Source: Macrococcoides epidermidis (GTDB lineage: Bacteria > Bacillota > Bacilli > Staphylococcales > Staphylococcaceae). Taken from it: a stretch of 64,000 nucleotides of DNA. The stretch lies in assembly GCF_042659445.1 (NCBI RefSeq), contig NZ_JBHSSR010000013.1; one strand, 5' to 3'. The position numbers and the translations under genes were made by a program. Under the pieces are notes generated by a model. That model was not told the DNA's origin and searched no databases. It was given only the letters and a program-made list of their open reading frames with translations. This document shows positions 25,186-33,216 of the stretch, piece after piece; the first letter of the stretch is position 1; each line of letters starts with the position of its first letter.

Positions 25186-26337
25186 TTATTCTGGCTTAAA
25201 TACAACCTTAATATTATTATCACGCTTTTTATCGAAAACTTTATAAGCTTCATCCGCTTTTTCTAGTGGGAAAGTATGCGTGATAATTTCAGTTGGATCA
25301 AATACTTCATCTTTAATCATTTCATATAATTTAGGCATTAAGTGAATAACTGGTGCCTGCCCAGTAGTTAAACGAACATTCCTATTAAATATTAAATCAA
25401 GTGGAAAGTTATCAGCTGGTGTACCATAAATTCCTGTCAGTTGAATCGTACCAAATTTACGAACTGATTCTGCAGCAGTAATAATCGGACTAATTGTTCC
25501 TCTCTGTTGAGATTTTTTTGAAAGTTTTGGTTCCGGGCTTGATTGTGCGCCATCAAATCCAACACAATCGATAACCACATCTGCACCACCACTTGTTTGT
25601 TCTTTTAATAACTTTCCTATTTCTTTTTCTTTATCAAAATTATAAACTTCCGCACCATTATATTTTTTGGCATGCTCTAGTCTATGTTCGACATTATCTA
25701 TTGCTATAACACGATCAGCACCTTTTAGCTTTGCAAATTTTTGTGCCATTAATCCAATAGGACCACATCCTAATACAATAACAGTATCTCCTGCTTTCAC
25801 ACCTGCATGTTCAACACTCCAATATGCAGTAGGTACTACATCAGATAAAAATAATACTTGTTCATCTTTTAAATCACTATCCGGGACTACAAATGAAGAG
25901 AAATCAGCATGAGGAACTCTTAAATACTCTGCTTGTCCACCCCAGAAATTGCCGTGCATCTTCCCAAAACCAAATAATGCACCGTTATCCATCTTCCAGT
26001 TGGCAGGTTCTTCATTAGATTGATCACATTGCGATTCCATTTGATTATTACAGTAGAAACAGTCACCACAACCTATATTAAACGGAATGACTACACGATC
26101 ACCTTTTTTTAGTTTTTTAACGTCTTTACCGACTTCTTCAACAATTCCCATCGGTTCATGCCCGATAACAAAATCTTTATCCATAAACATATCGCCTTGA
26201 TGATATAAATGTAAATCCGACCCACATATACCCGAAGCGGTAATCTTAATAATTGCATCAGTTGGCTCAATTATCTTTGGATCTGGAACTTTTTTCATTT
26301 TCATTTTCTTCTTACCTTGAAATGTTACTGCCTTCAT
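25186..26337 (-). CDS. Zinc-dependent alcohol dehydrogenase, formaldehyde dehydrogenase-like
   Basis: A medium-chain dehydrogenase of about 383 residues. Catalytic zinc ligands are in SGICGSDLH and GHEPMG; the structural zinc cysteines are GCGDCFYCNNQMESQC. The Rossmann motif is VIVLGCGPIGLMAQ. A long insertion (FDGAQSSPEPKLSKKSQQRG) is typical of the glutathione-independent formaldehyde dehydrogenase/dismutase-like subgroup. The start at 26337 has GGGGAG 8 nt upstream. It lies 3 kb from the hxl genes, compatible with aldehyde detoxification, but the substrate is inferred only. Confidence 0.82.
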   Translation of the reverse strand: MKAVTFQGKKKMKMKKVPDPKIIEPTDAIIKITASGICGSDLHLYHQGDMFMDKDFVIGHEPMGIVEEVGKDVKKLKKGDRVVIPFNIGCGDCFYCNNQMESQCDQSNEEPANWKMDNGALFGFGKMHGNFWGGQAEYLRVPHADFSSFVVPDSDLKDEQVLFLSDVVPTAYWSVEHAGVKAGDTVIVLGCGPIGLMAQKFAKLKGADRVIAIDNVEHRLEHAKKYNGAEVYNFDKEKEIGKLLKEQTSGGADVVIDCVGFDGAQSSPEPKLSKKSQQRGTISPIITAAESVRKFGTIQLTGIYGTPADNFPLDLIFNRNVRLTTGQAPVIHLMPKLYEMIKDEVFDPTEIITHTFPLEKADEAYKVFDKKRDNNIKVVFKPE

Positions 26338-26360
26338 ATACAACACTCCCCTTTTATATT

Positions 26361-26492
26361 GTGTTACATACGAAATTAGTACCCCGTACTTGGAGTAATA
26401 AACAGCTACTAGCAGTGTTTGGAACCATCTCTACACTCCTTGCAGTGACATTTAGAAAACATAGTGAAAAACGTGTAGAAGTACCTGCTTAA
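26361..26492 (+). pseudogene. Small membrane-protein remnant (about 43 codons)
   Basis: A frame opening at GTG without a Shine-Dalgarno sequence encodes a short protein with one hydrophobic segment (LLAVFGTISTLLAVTF) and a basic tail (RKHSEKRVEVPA), followed after 4 nt by a terminator hairpin. Codon use looks genuine. It is probably the 3' end of a lost membrane gene; a functional miniprotein is less likely. Confidence 0.3.
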
Positions 26493-26496
26493 TATT

Positions 26497-26534
26497 AAAA
26501 CAGCTACTAGCAATTAAGCTAATAGCTGTTTTTT
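26497..26534. terminator. Terminator hairpin
   Basis: AAACAGCTA/TAGCTGTTT arms followed by TTTTT. It serves the small plus-strand remnant and can also end the leftward uvrA-like transcript. Confidence 0.65.
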
Positions 26535-26565
26535 GTATATAAGCATCTGTTTATGTGCAATATTT

Positions 26566-28827
26566 TTAATTGTTTTGATTAACAAATCTCATCAAATGCT
26601 TACCTGTTAATGATTTTTCTTCATAAACAATTTCACTAGGCACTCCACTATAGAGTACTTTTCCTCCGTCTAACCCTGCACGTGGTCCAATGTCAATCAT
26701 CCAATCTGCATAAGTCATCATTGTTAAATTGTGCTCTATTACAATCACCGTATTATTTTCATCAATTAAATAATCAAAGATGCTTTTTAAGTTATCAATA
26801 TCCGCTTCATGTAAACCTGTTGTAGGTTCATCAAAGATAAATATTTTATCTTCCACACCCTCATTAATATATCGACTAAGTTTCACACGTTGACTTTCCC
26901 CACCTGATAAAGTATCTAATGACTGCCCTAAAGTCATATAGTCTAGTCCTGTACGCTTTACACTGTTCAACACTTGATTAACATTTGCTATCGGAAAGAA
27001 ATCGATTGCTTCTTCTACTGAGAGTTCAAGCATGTCTGCGATAGAATATCCTTTAACTTTTGCATCAAGTACTTCTGGACGATAGCGTTTACCGTGGCAT
27101 ACTTCGCATAGCTGAACAAAGTCTGACATGAATGCAAGCTCCGTCTTTATGACCCCTTTACCGTTACAATTTGGGCATGCACCTTCAGAATTATAGCTGA
27201 ACATTCCTTTATTAAGCCCTGTCTCTTTGCTATAGTATGATCTAATATCATCAAAGACATTGAGGTAGGTAAGTAAATTGGAGCGATTTGTCGCATTTAC
27301 AGGTTTCTGATCGATATAAATCACATCTTCTCTTTCACGCAGTCCTGTTTGTATTAACGTACTTTTACCGGAACCTGCAACACCTGTTACAACAGTTAAA
27401 ACATGTTTAGGGATATTTACTGATACATCTTTCAAGTTATTCTTCGTAATATTTTTTAGTGCTAGATTTTCATTTGACACTCTTACTTCGGATTTAAATA
27501 CGTGTGGCTGAGATAACGCCTTACCAGTCGGGCTACTACCTTTGAGCAATTCATTATATTTCCCGGTAAATATAACTTCTCCTCCATGCTTACCACTTCC
27601 TGGTCCGATATCAACACAATAATCTGCAATCTTAATGACATCAGGATCATGCTCAACAACGAGCACGGTATTACCTTTATCACGAATTGACAGCATGATT
27701 TGATTAATATTTTCAATATCTTCAGGATGTAGGCCCACACTTGGTTCATCAATAATATAGACTAAATCCGTAAGTGGACTATTTAAATGACGAATTAACT
27801 TAATTCTTTGAGATTCTCCCCCTGATAAAGTGGTCGTTTCTCGACTTAATGTCAAATAGCCTAAACCAACACGTTTTAACGCTTCTAATTGTTTGACTAA
27901 AGGTTCAATAATATACTGTGCTTTATGATCAACAATGTTATTCAAGAACTTAATTTCATCATTTATCGTTAGTTCACAAAAATCAGCAATGTTTAAGCCA
28001 TTGATTTTACAACTTAATATTTTGTCATTTAGACGTTTACCTTTGCAATCCGGGCAAACCTGCTTTGTAACGATACGATTCACATCTTTAATAAATTTCT
28101 TCTTTTCATATGTATCGTTGATTAGAAATGATCTTCTGAATCGATAAATTAATCCTTCATATTTAGCCGTCTTCGGCCAGTTTGATGGTGGATTTTTTAA
28201 TTTTATAGGTTCTTGATACAAAAATGTATCCATCTCTTCTTTAGAATAATCTTTCAATTTCTTATCATTGTCAAATAATCCCGTATTTAAATAACGTCTA
28301 CCACGCCATGTATTAGGTCCAAAAGATGGGAACTTGATTGCATCTTCATTTAGTGAACGATCGAAATGTAATAACTCATTTAAATCAATATCTTCTAAAT
28401 AACCTAACCCATCACACGTTTTGCACATACCATTCGTATTATTAAAAGAAAAATCCATAGAATATCCTACAAATGGCTGTCCAATACGTGACCACAATAA
28501 TCTCACACCAGAGTAGATATCTGAAATTGTTCCTACCGTGGATCTTGAGTTTCCACCAATTCTATCTTGTCCAATGACCATTGATACAGGCAAATTCTCA
28601 ATACGATCGACAACAGGTTTATCATAATGATTAAGCTGATTTTGTATATAAGTACTATACGTTTCATTTAATAGGCGCTCGCTTTCTGCAGCAATCGTAT
28701 TAAATACTAGAGAAGACTTCCCAGAACCCGAGCGTCCTGTAAAGACAGTCAGTTTATGTTTCGGTATCTCAAGAGATATATCTTTTAAATTATTCTGCTT
28801 TGCTCCAATAATCTTGATCGGTTTCAT
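26566..28827 (-). CDS. UvrA-like ATPase lacking the UvrB-binding region
   Basis: A 753-residue tandem ABC ATPase of the UvrA2/drug-resistance UvrA class. It has two Walker A motifs (GRSGSGKSS and GVAGSGKST), two signatures (LSGGESQR) and paired zinc-binding cysteines (CKTCDG, CPDCKG, CPNCNG, CEVCHG). It is about 190 residues shorter than housekeeping UvrA and lacks the UvrB-interaction insert. Such proteins are linked to tolerance of DNA-binding drugs or adducts; the exact role is unknown. Its placement between a formaldehyde-dehydrogenase-like gene and hxlR-hxlAB is compatible with a response to DNA crosslinks. No ribosome binding site stronger than GAG is visible. Confidence 0.85.
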   Translation of the reverse strand: MKPIKIIGAKQNNLKDISLEIPKHKLTVFTGRSGSGKSSLVFNTIAAESERLLNETYSTYIQNQLNHYDKPVVDRIENLPVSMVIGQDRIGGNSRSTVGTISDIYSGVRLLWSRIGQPFVGYSMDFSFNNTNGMCKTCDGLGYLEDIDLNELLHFDRSLNEDAIKFPSFGPNTWRGRRYLNTGLFDNDKKLKDYSKEEMDTFLYQEPIKLKNPPSNWPKTAKYEGLIYRFRRSFLINDTYEKKKFIKDVNRIVTKQVCPDCKGKRLNDKILSCKINGLNIADFCELTINDEIKFLNNIVDHKAQYIIEPLVKQLEALKRVGLGYLTLSRETTTLSGGESQRIKLIRHLNSPLTDLVYIIDEPSVGLHPEDIENINQIMLSIRDKGNTVLVVEHDPDVIKIADYCVDIGPGSGKHGGEVIFTGKYNELLKGSSPTGKALSQPHVFKSEVRVSNENLALKNITKNNLKDVSVNIPKHVLTVVTGVAGSGKSTLIQTGLREREDVIYIDQKPVNATNRSNLLTYLNVFDDIRSYYSKETGLNKGMFSYNSEGACPNCNGKGVIKTELAFMSDFVQLCEVCHGKRYRPEVLDAKVKGYSIADMLELSVEEAIDFFPIANVNQVLNSVKRTGLDYMTLGQSLDTLSGGESQRVKLSRYINEGVEDKIFIFDEPTTGLHEADIDNLKSIFDYLIDENNTVIVIEHNLTMMTYADWMIDIGPRAGLDGGKVLYSGVPSEIVYEEKSLTGKHLMRFVNQNN

Positions 28828-28944
28828 TGAATCACTCCATAGTAATTTATAGTTTATATACCCTGATTATCGGATTTTATTAAAGTCTGTTTTAGCTATA
28901 CTACATACATAAATCTTAATTTCTAATAGCATCTTAAATAAATC

Positions 28945-29310
28945 TTATTTTTCATTTGAATTATCGCCATTATCAAGATTAATTGTAGCCAAAAAGTCAT
29001 CACCCCAATTACAAATTGAAGAAACAACATTATCAAGTTTTAATCCTATTTCTGTTAACTTGTAATCTACTTTAGGGGGAACGACTGGATAGACGGTTCT
29101 TTCAATAATTTTGTCGTGCTCTAATTCTCGCAACTGTCTGATTAACATACGTTGATTGATGTCCGGCAATTTGTTTTGTAATTCACTTAATCTTAATCTA
29201 TCATCATGTAAGAGATGATAAATGATTGCAATTTTCCATCTACCTCCAATTACAGATAACGCCAAATCTTTCGATGTATAAAATTCTTTATTATTATATT
29301 CAATGAACAT
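28945..29310 (-). CDS. hxlR: HxlR-family winged-helix regulator
   Basis: A 121-residue MarR-like HxlR-type regulator (LSVIGGRWKIAIIYHLLHD, INQRMLIRQLRELEHDKIIERTVYPVVPPKVDYKLTE). It is divergent from hxlA, the B. subtilis arrangement in which HxlR activates hxlAB with formaldehyde. The start at 29310 was chosen because AGGAGG lies 7 nt upstream; an earlier ATG is only 1 nt from it. In B. subtilis HxlR, Cys11 and Lys13 are reported to be crosslinked by formaldehyde. Here the aligned segment FYTSKDLAL has Thr in place of the Cys but keeps the Lys, so sensing may differ. Confidence 0.85.
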   Translation of the reverse strand: MFIEYNNKEFYTSKDLALSVIGGRWKIAIIYHLLHDDRLRLSELQNKLPDINQRMLIRQLRELEHDKIIERTVYPVVPPKVDYKLTEIGLKLDNVVSSICNWGDDFLATINLDNGDNSNEK

Positions 29311-29409
29311 ATTCATTCCTCCTTTCTATGGTGACTAAAATGTCAGTATTGTTATTTGTAATCTATAGTATCATAATGGCATTATAAAAGATAGAGAGGG
29401 GAAATTATT

Positions 29410-30045
29410 ATGAAATTACAATTAGCAATCGATTTATTAGATCAAGTAGAGGCAGCAAAGTTAGCTCAAGAAGTAGAAGAATATATTGATATCGTAGAAA
29501 TTGGAACACCTATCGTTATAAACGAAGGGCTATCTGCCGTTGAACATATGAGTAAATCAGTTAATAACACACAAGTATTAGCAGACTTAAAAATTATGGA
29601 TGCTGCTGGATATGAAGTCAGCCAAGCTATAAAGTTTGGTGCTGATATCGTAACAATCTTAGGAGTGGCTGAAGATGCTTCAATTAAAAGCGCTATTGAA
29701 GAAGCACACAAACACGGTAAAGAACTATTAGTTGATATGATCGCAGTTCAAAATTTAGAACAGCGCGCAGCTGAATTAGATAAAATGGGTGCTGATTATA
29801 TCGCAGTTCACACTGGCTATGATTTACAAGCTGAAGGAGTATCACCTTTAGAAAGTTTACGTACTGTGAAATCAGTGATTTCAAATTCTAAAGTAGCTGT
29901 AGCTGGAGGTATTAAACCTGATACAATCGAAACAGTAGCAGCCGAAAAACCTGACCTAATCATCGTAGGTGGCGGTATCGCAAATGCTGATGATCCAAAA
30001 GCTGCTGCTAAAAAATGTCGTGAAATCGTTGATGCACATGCTTAA
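29410..30045 (+). CDS. hxlA: 3-hexulose-6-phosphate synthase
   Basis: A 211-residue TIM-barrel enzyme condensing formaldehyde with ribulose 5-phosphate in the ribulose monophosphate pathway. Motifs include IVEIGTPIVINEGL, LADLKIMDAAGYE (metal-binding Asp-Lys-x-x-Asp) and VAVAGGIKPDT and VGGGIANADDP for phosphate binding. Length is that of the family. It overlaps hxlB by 8 bp. GAGGGG lies upstream. Confidence 0.95.
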   Translation: MKLQLAIDLLDQVEAAKLAQEVEEYIDIVEIGTPIVINEGLSAVEHMSKSVNNTQVLADLKIMDAAGYEVSQAIKFGADIVTILGVAEDASIKSAIEEAHKHGKELLVDMIAVQNLEQRAAELDKMGADYIAVHTGYDLQAEGVSPLESLRTVKSVISNSKVAVAGGIKPDTIETVAAEKPDLIIVGGGIANADDPKAAAKKCREIVDAHA

Positions 30046-30580
30046 TCATTTTGAATTAATTTTAAATGAAATAAAGCAGACATTATCACATGTTGATGAA
30101 ACAAATTCAGAAAAATTTTCAAAAAAGCTTATGAATGCATCATCAATATTTGTAGCTGGTAAAGGCCGTTCTGGTCTCGTTATTAAGAGCTTCGCCATGA
30201 GATTAAACCAATTAGGCAAAAAGGCATATGTCGTGGGTGAAACAAATACACCATCAATCCAGAAAAATGATGTCTTTGTTATAGCATCAGGTTCAGGATC
30301 TACAGCTCATTTAAAATTGCTCGCACAAACAGCGAAAGATAATGAAGCATACGTATTATTATTATCAACAAAAGACGAATCACCCATTGCTGATATTGCA
30401 GACTTAACCATCGTATTACCTGCTGGTACAAAATACGATGCAGAAGGTTCAAAACAACCTTTAGGAAGTCTCTTTGAGCAGAGCAGTCAAATCTATTTAG
30501 ACAGTGTCGTGTTAACGATTCAAGAAGCACTAAATGTTGACGAAGAAACAATGCAGAATAATCATGCGAATTTAGAGTGA
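30038..30580 (+). CDS. hxlB: 6-phospho-3-hexuloisomerase
   Basis: A SIS-domain isomerase of about 180 residues converting hexulose 6-phosphate to fructose 6-phosphate. The SIS features are FVAGKGRSGLVIKSFAMRL, VFVIASGSGST and PLGSLFEQSSQIYLD. The start at 30038 lies within the end of hxlA (ATGCTTAA overlap) with no separate ribosome binding site, so translation is probably coupled; an ATG at 30032 is an alternative. With hxlA it fixes formaldehyde into central sugar phosphates. Confidence 0.93.
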   Translation: MLNHFELILNEIKQTLSHVDETNSEKFSKKLMNASSIFVAGKGRSGLVIKSFAMRLNQLGKKAYVVGETNTPSIQKNDVFVIASGSGSTAHLKLLAQTAKDNEAYVLLLSTKDESPIADIADLTIVLPAGTKYDAEGSKQPLGSLFEQSSQIYLDSVVLTIQEALNVDEETMQNNHANLE

Positions 30581-30600
30581 TAAGAATCAGAAAATAGACA

Positions 30601-30635
30601 AAGAGACCTTCCTATAATTATAGAGAGGTCTCTTA
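30601..30635 (+). terminator. Terminator of hxlAB
   Basis: AAGAGACCT/AGGTCTCTT outer stem with TATA/TATA inside. Confidence 0.75.
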
Positions 30636-30654
30636 TCATGTGTATGTAATAATA

Positions 30655-30770
30655 AAAACCGCATCACTTGTGGTACGCTTCAGTGTATCGGTTAATCCTA
30701 AGGTTCAAAAATAACCCAATAACCTCATTAACAATGATACACTTGCGCGTATCGTTTTAGAGTGAGGTAA
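30655..30770 (+). repeat. Intergenic repeat, copy 1 (rearranged)
   Basis: Contains the right-hand module AACCGCATCACTTGTGGTA...CAGTGTATCGGTTAA (30657-30695) and, 43 nt later, the left-hand module (ACACTTGCGCGTATC, about 30741-30755). The modules are in the opposite order to copies 2 and 3 and the central hairpin is lost. Confidence 0.55.
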
Positions 30771-30800
30771 AAGAGCATACCAAGAAAGCTGACCATTGTA

Positions 30801-30971
30801 TTATTGGTATGCTTTCTTAATTATTCCATCATTTTCATTAATAATTTTTTCTAGCACTCTATCCGCTCTTCCGACAAAGTTCAAATTTTTTGGGAAATCA
30901 AACTCGATAATAACTCTTTCTCCTGGTTTAATCGTTTCTTCAGAATCAGTAAATTTCAGATCTTTATTCAT
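30801..30971 (-). CDS. Small uncharacterised protein downstream of an XRE regulator
   Basis: A 56-residue charged protein; the family is not recognised. The start at 30971 has AAGGAGG 9 nt upstream, a strong site; the frame continues upstream to 31019 without one. It is third in an operon with the XRE regulator (25-bp gap) and the small membrane protein. The first half (KPGERVIIEFDFPKN) looks like a beta-hairpin, the second half like a helix. Confidence 0.55.
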   Translation of the reverse strand: MNKDLKFTDSEETIKPGERVIIEFDFPKNLNFVGRADRVLEKIINENDGIIKKAYQ

Positions 30972-30996
30972 AAATATTATCCTCCTTAGAGATGTT

Positions 30997-31188
30997 CTAT
31001 TTCGTATAAAAGATTTCATTCACCGTCATTTCAAAGTATTCACTTAAAGCTAATGCCAGTTTTAGGGTTGGATCGTATTTATCTTGTTCTATAGCAATAA
31101 TAGTTTGTCGCGTTACACCCATTGATTTTGCTAATTGCTCTTGGGTTATTTTTCTCTCTTTTCTTAATATCTTCAAATTGTTTTTCAT
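30997..31188 (-). CDS. XRE-family helix-turn-helix repressor
   Basis: A 63-residue Cro/C1-type regulator consisting of almost only the DNA-binding domain (ITQEQLAKSMGVTRQTIIAIEQDKYDPTLKLALALSEYFEMTVNEIF). The ATG at 31188 overlaps the stop of the upstream membrane gene (TGATG), giving coupled translation. It probably binds the remarkable inverted repeat around the operon promoter (31494-31563). Such XRE plus small membrane protein pairs are common in Firmicutes. Confidence 0.85.
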   Translation of the reverse strand: MKNNLKILRKERKITQEQLAKSMGVTRQTIIAIEQDKYDPTLKLALALSEYFEMTVNEIFYTK

Positions 31189-31478
31189 CAGCTTAAATAT
31201 CCATATACCAAACCTAGTACAAGACAAATTGCGAATACAAGGAACATTGTTATTAAAATAGGTTTTATTTTGTCATTTCCCATTTTGCTTTGCATCATCA
31301 TTATATTAACTCGATAAACTATCAACATTGATAACATCACTAAAAATGAATTAGAAAGATTACCATTAACAACAAAGTGATAGATACTCATAATGAGCAG
31401 CATTCCCATACCGAAAAACCAACTGAATTTAATGCTCTGGTTTGATTGATGTAATTCCATCTCATCTGGTATTCTCAT
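31188..31478 (-). CDS. Small membrane protein, first gene of the XRE operon
   Basis: A 96-residue protein with three hydrophobic segments (about 22-40, 46-62 and 75-95) and a short polar N-terminus. The family is not recognised. GAGGAGGG lies upstream of the ATG and it overlaps the XRE gene by 1 bp. It may sense a membrane signal and act through the XRE protein, by analogy with similar pairs; this is inference. Confidence 0.65.
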   Translation of the reverse strand: MRIPDEMELHQSNQSIKFSWFFGMGMLLIMSIYHFVVNGNLSNSFLVMLSMLIVYRVNIMMMQSKMGNDKIKPILITMFLVFAICLVLGLVYGYLS

Positions 31479-31493
31479 CTAAATCCCTCCTCA

Positions 31494-31563
31494 AAATGTT
31501 AAAAGTTCTTTACATTCTTATAGTATAATATTTACACTAAAATGTAAAGAACTTTTAACATTT
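31494..31563 (-). promoter_or_regulatory. Promoter enclosed by a perfect 23-bp inverted repeat
   Basis: Arms at 31494-31516 and 31541-31563 are exact complements (core GTTAAAAGTTCTTTACATT) with a 24-nt spacer. Toward the membrane gene, TTTACA in the right arm, 17 bp, then TACTAT form a possible promoter. A third half-site at 31531-31536 creates TTTACA-N6-TGTAAA inside. This is a likely multi-site operator for the XRE protein. Confidence 0.6.
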
Positions 31564-31586
31564 ATCATTCCCAATATATTTTCCTC

Positions 31587-31637
31587 TTTACTCTAACGTC
31601 ACGTCATACCTTACGATTGACGTAAGGAGGTGATGAC
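31587..31637 (+). promoter_or_regulatory. Conserved leader hairpin before VOC gene, copy 1
   Basis: CCTTACG/CGTAAGG dyad whose right arm overlaps the Shine-Dalgarno AAGGAGG, with an outer GTCAT/ATGAC pairing reaching the start codon. It is nearly identical to 43869-43919. It may mask the ribosome binding site or be a protein operator. Confidence 0.45.
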
Positions 31638-32054
31638 ATGGAATTCTATCAAATGCCGTTGTTTAATAAAATATTGGTGAGAGATATTGAAAAAGCTGAG
31701 AAGTGGTATCTTCACACTTTAGGTTTTCAAAGTGTGTTCAAGTTTCGCAATGAAGAGAATGAAGTAATTATGAATCACTTGAGACTTATGAAGTATCAGG
31801 ATATCATGCTGATTCAGTCTGATGACTTTACTAGTGGAAATGGTTGTTTCATTAATACTCTTGTTAATGATATCGAAACAATATCGAAATCGATATCTGA
31901 TATGTATGTATTACAACCTTTAGAACAGATGCCGTGGAATGCGAAGGAAATGACTATTATTGATCCTGATGGTTATCAAATAACATTAACGGAATCGAAT
32001 ATTAAAGATGAGGATTTTGATAAATTAATGAATAGTGCTTCTAAAAACTTTTAG
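31638..32054 (+). CDS. VOC (glyoxalase/bleomycin-resistance fold) protein, copy 1
   Basis: A 138-residue single VOC-unit protein with two beta-alpha-beta-beta-beta modules (FNKILVRDIEKAEKWYLHTLGFQ and CFINTLVNDIETISKSI, then MTIIDPDGYQITLTE). Putative metal ligands are few, so it may bind a small molecule rather than catalyse. It is about 85 percent identical by eye to the product of 43920-44336, including the leader: a recent direct duplication. No substrate can be assigned. Confidence 0.8.
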   Translation: MEFYQMPLFNKILVRDIEKAEKWYLHTLGFQSVFKFRNEENEVIMNHLRLMKYQDIMLIQSDDFTSGNGCFINTLVNDIETISKSISDMYVLQPLEQMPWNAKEMTIIDPDGYQITLTESNIKDEDFDKLMNSASKNF

Positions 32055-32060
32055 AATAAA

Positions 32061-32091
32061 CAGTAGCGATTAGAATTTTAAATCGCTACTG
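32061..32091. terminator. Terminator after VOC copy 1
   Basis: CAGTAGCGATT/AATCGCTACTG stem, followed by TTC. Confidence 0.65.
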
Positions 32092-32100
32092 TTCTATATA

Positions 32101-32531
32101 TTACATATTAAACTTATATTCACCCATCTTATAAAAATGTTCAGTCTGCCATTTCTGACTCACCATTGCAGTTTTATTCAAATCTTTGACCCATGGCGGA
32201 TAGACTCTAAAAGCCATTTTGCCTTTTGAATTATCTGCTTTGACAATACCTTTTTCGATTAGGATCGAAACAGGGAAAACAAACTGAACTTCATTATAGT
32301 CATCAAGAATATTAATTACAAGGTAATCGCCAATATGATCTTCATTAAAAGGTATATTTTTATTAAGGGAATCTTTCTTCCATATAGCAACGAAATATCC
32401 AGGTTTCTTAGGAGTTTTCTTTGCTAATCTATTTTGAAACTAAATACTTTACATGATAAATTCATACCTTCATATTCTTCATTCCAATCTTCTTGAAATA
32501 ATATATTAACTACGAAAGAAATTCCTCCAAT
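32101..32531 (-). pseudogene. mepB-like gene, frameshifted copy
   Basis: Closely similar to the intact mepB-like gene at 47788-48237 over nearly its whole length (for example the stretch encoding MAFRVYP and PGYFVAIWKKDSL). A single base is missing near 32430-32434, which brings a TAG into frame at codons equivalent to SRLA. The start region is also altered: the GGAGG is kept but about 25 nt that include the start codon are missing. It is convergent with VOC copy 1, so VOC plus mepB looks like an ancestral pair. Confidence 0.75.
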
Positions 32532-32578
32532 CTTATGAGCCGTCGGAGAAATTATTAAATATATTAAATTCTATTTAA

Positions 32579-33073
32579 TTAATCCCTTGTATAACCTTCT
32601 TTATCTTTGTTTAAAATCCAATTACCACCGTTCAGATAGCTCGCATAACTTAACCATGAAACATATGGGATCATCAATAATCCTGCTGTTTTTTCAAATT
32701 TGTAGAACTTATTAGCTGCAATATTACTTGCGGCTAGTAATACATAACTTTCAAGCAATGATATTTTTCTTAATTTTAAATTGAAATACAATAAAGACCA
32801 TGCATAATTTAGGCCTAACTGAGTATAATGCACGCTTTTTAGTTCTTTTCTTTCTGCTTTATCTTCCGCTTTTTCATATGCTTTATCATATGCTATACCC
32901 ATTGATGTATAAAGTATTGGCCATACAATAGGGAAAGCAATAGCTGGTGGTGAATATGGTGGTTTTTTATATTGTTTATAATCATCTTGGGCTTTAGCTG
33001 TCAGTCTTCCTATAATTAATCCCCCTGCAAGTGGTAATACTCTTCTCGTTATCTTTTTCAAATCAGTCATCAT
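32579..33073 (-). CDS. tspO: TspO/MBR-family membrane protein
   Basis: A 164-residue protein with five hydrophobic segments and TspO signatures: KPPYSPPAIAFPIVWPILYT, GLNYAWSLLYF and YVSWLSYASYLNGGNW. TspO proteins bind porphyrins and related tetrapyrroles and, in phototrophs, control carotenoid gene expression. It lies next to the carotenoid operon in the same direction, separated by about 140 bp. The start has GAGGGGG upstream. Confidence 0.85.
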   Translation of the reverse strand: MMTDLKKITRRVLPLAGGLIIGRLTAKAQDDYKQYKKPPYSPPAIAFPIVWPILYTSMGIAYDKAYEKAEDKAERKELKSVHYTQLGLNYAWSLLYFNLKLRKISLLESYVLLAASNIAANKFYKFEKTAGLLMIPYVSWLSYASYLNGGNWILNKDKEGYTRD

Positions 33074-33216
33074 GTTTTCCCCCTCATTTTTAATATATCG
33101 TTAATCCATAAAACTCTTTTATCAATATTTATTTATAAATTTCCTGTTTTTTAAAATACTTAGCTTTGCTTTACATTAGTTTAAAAACTCTGTTTACAGT
33201 CGATTGGGGGCTAATA

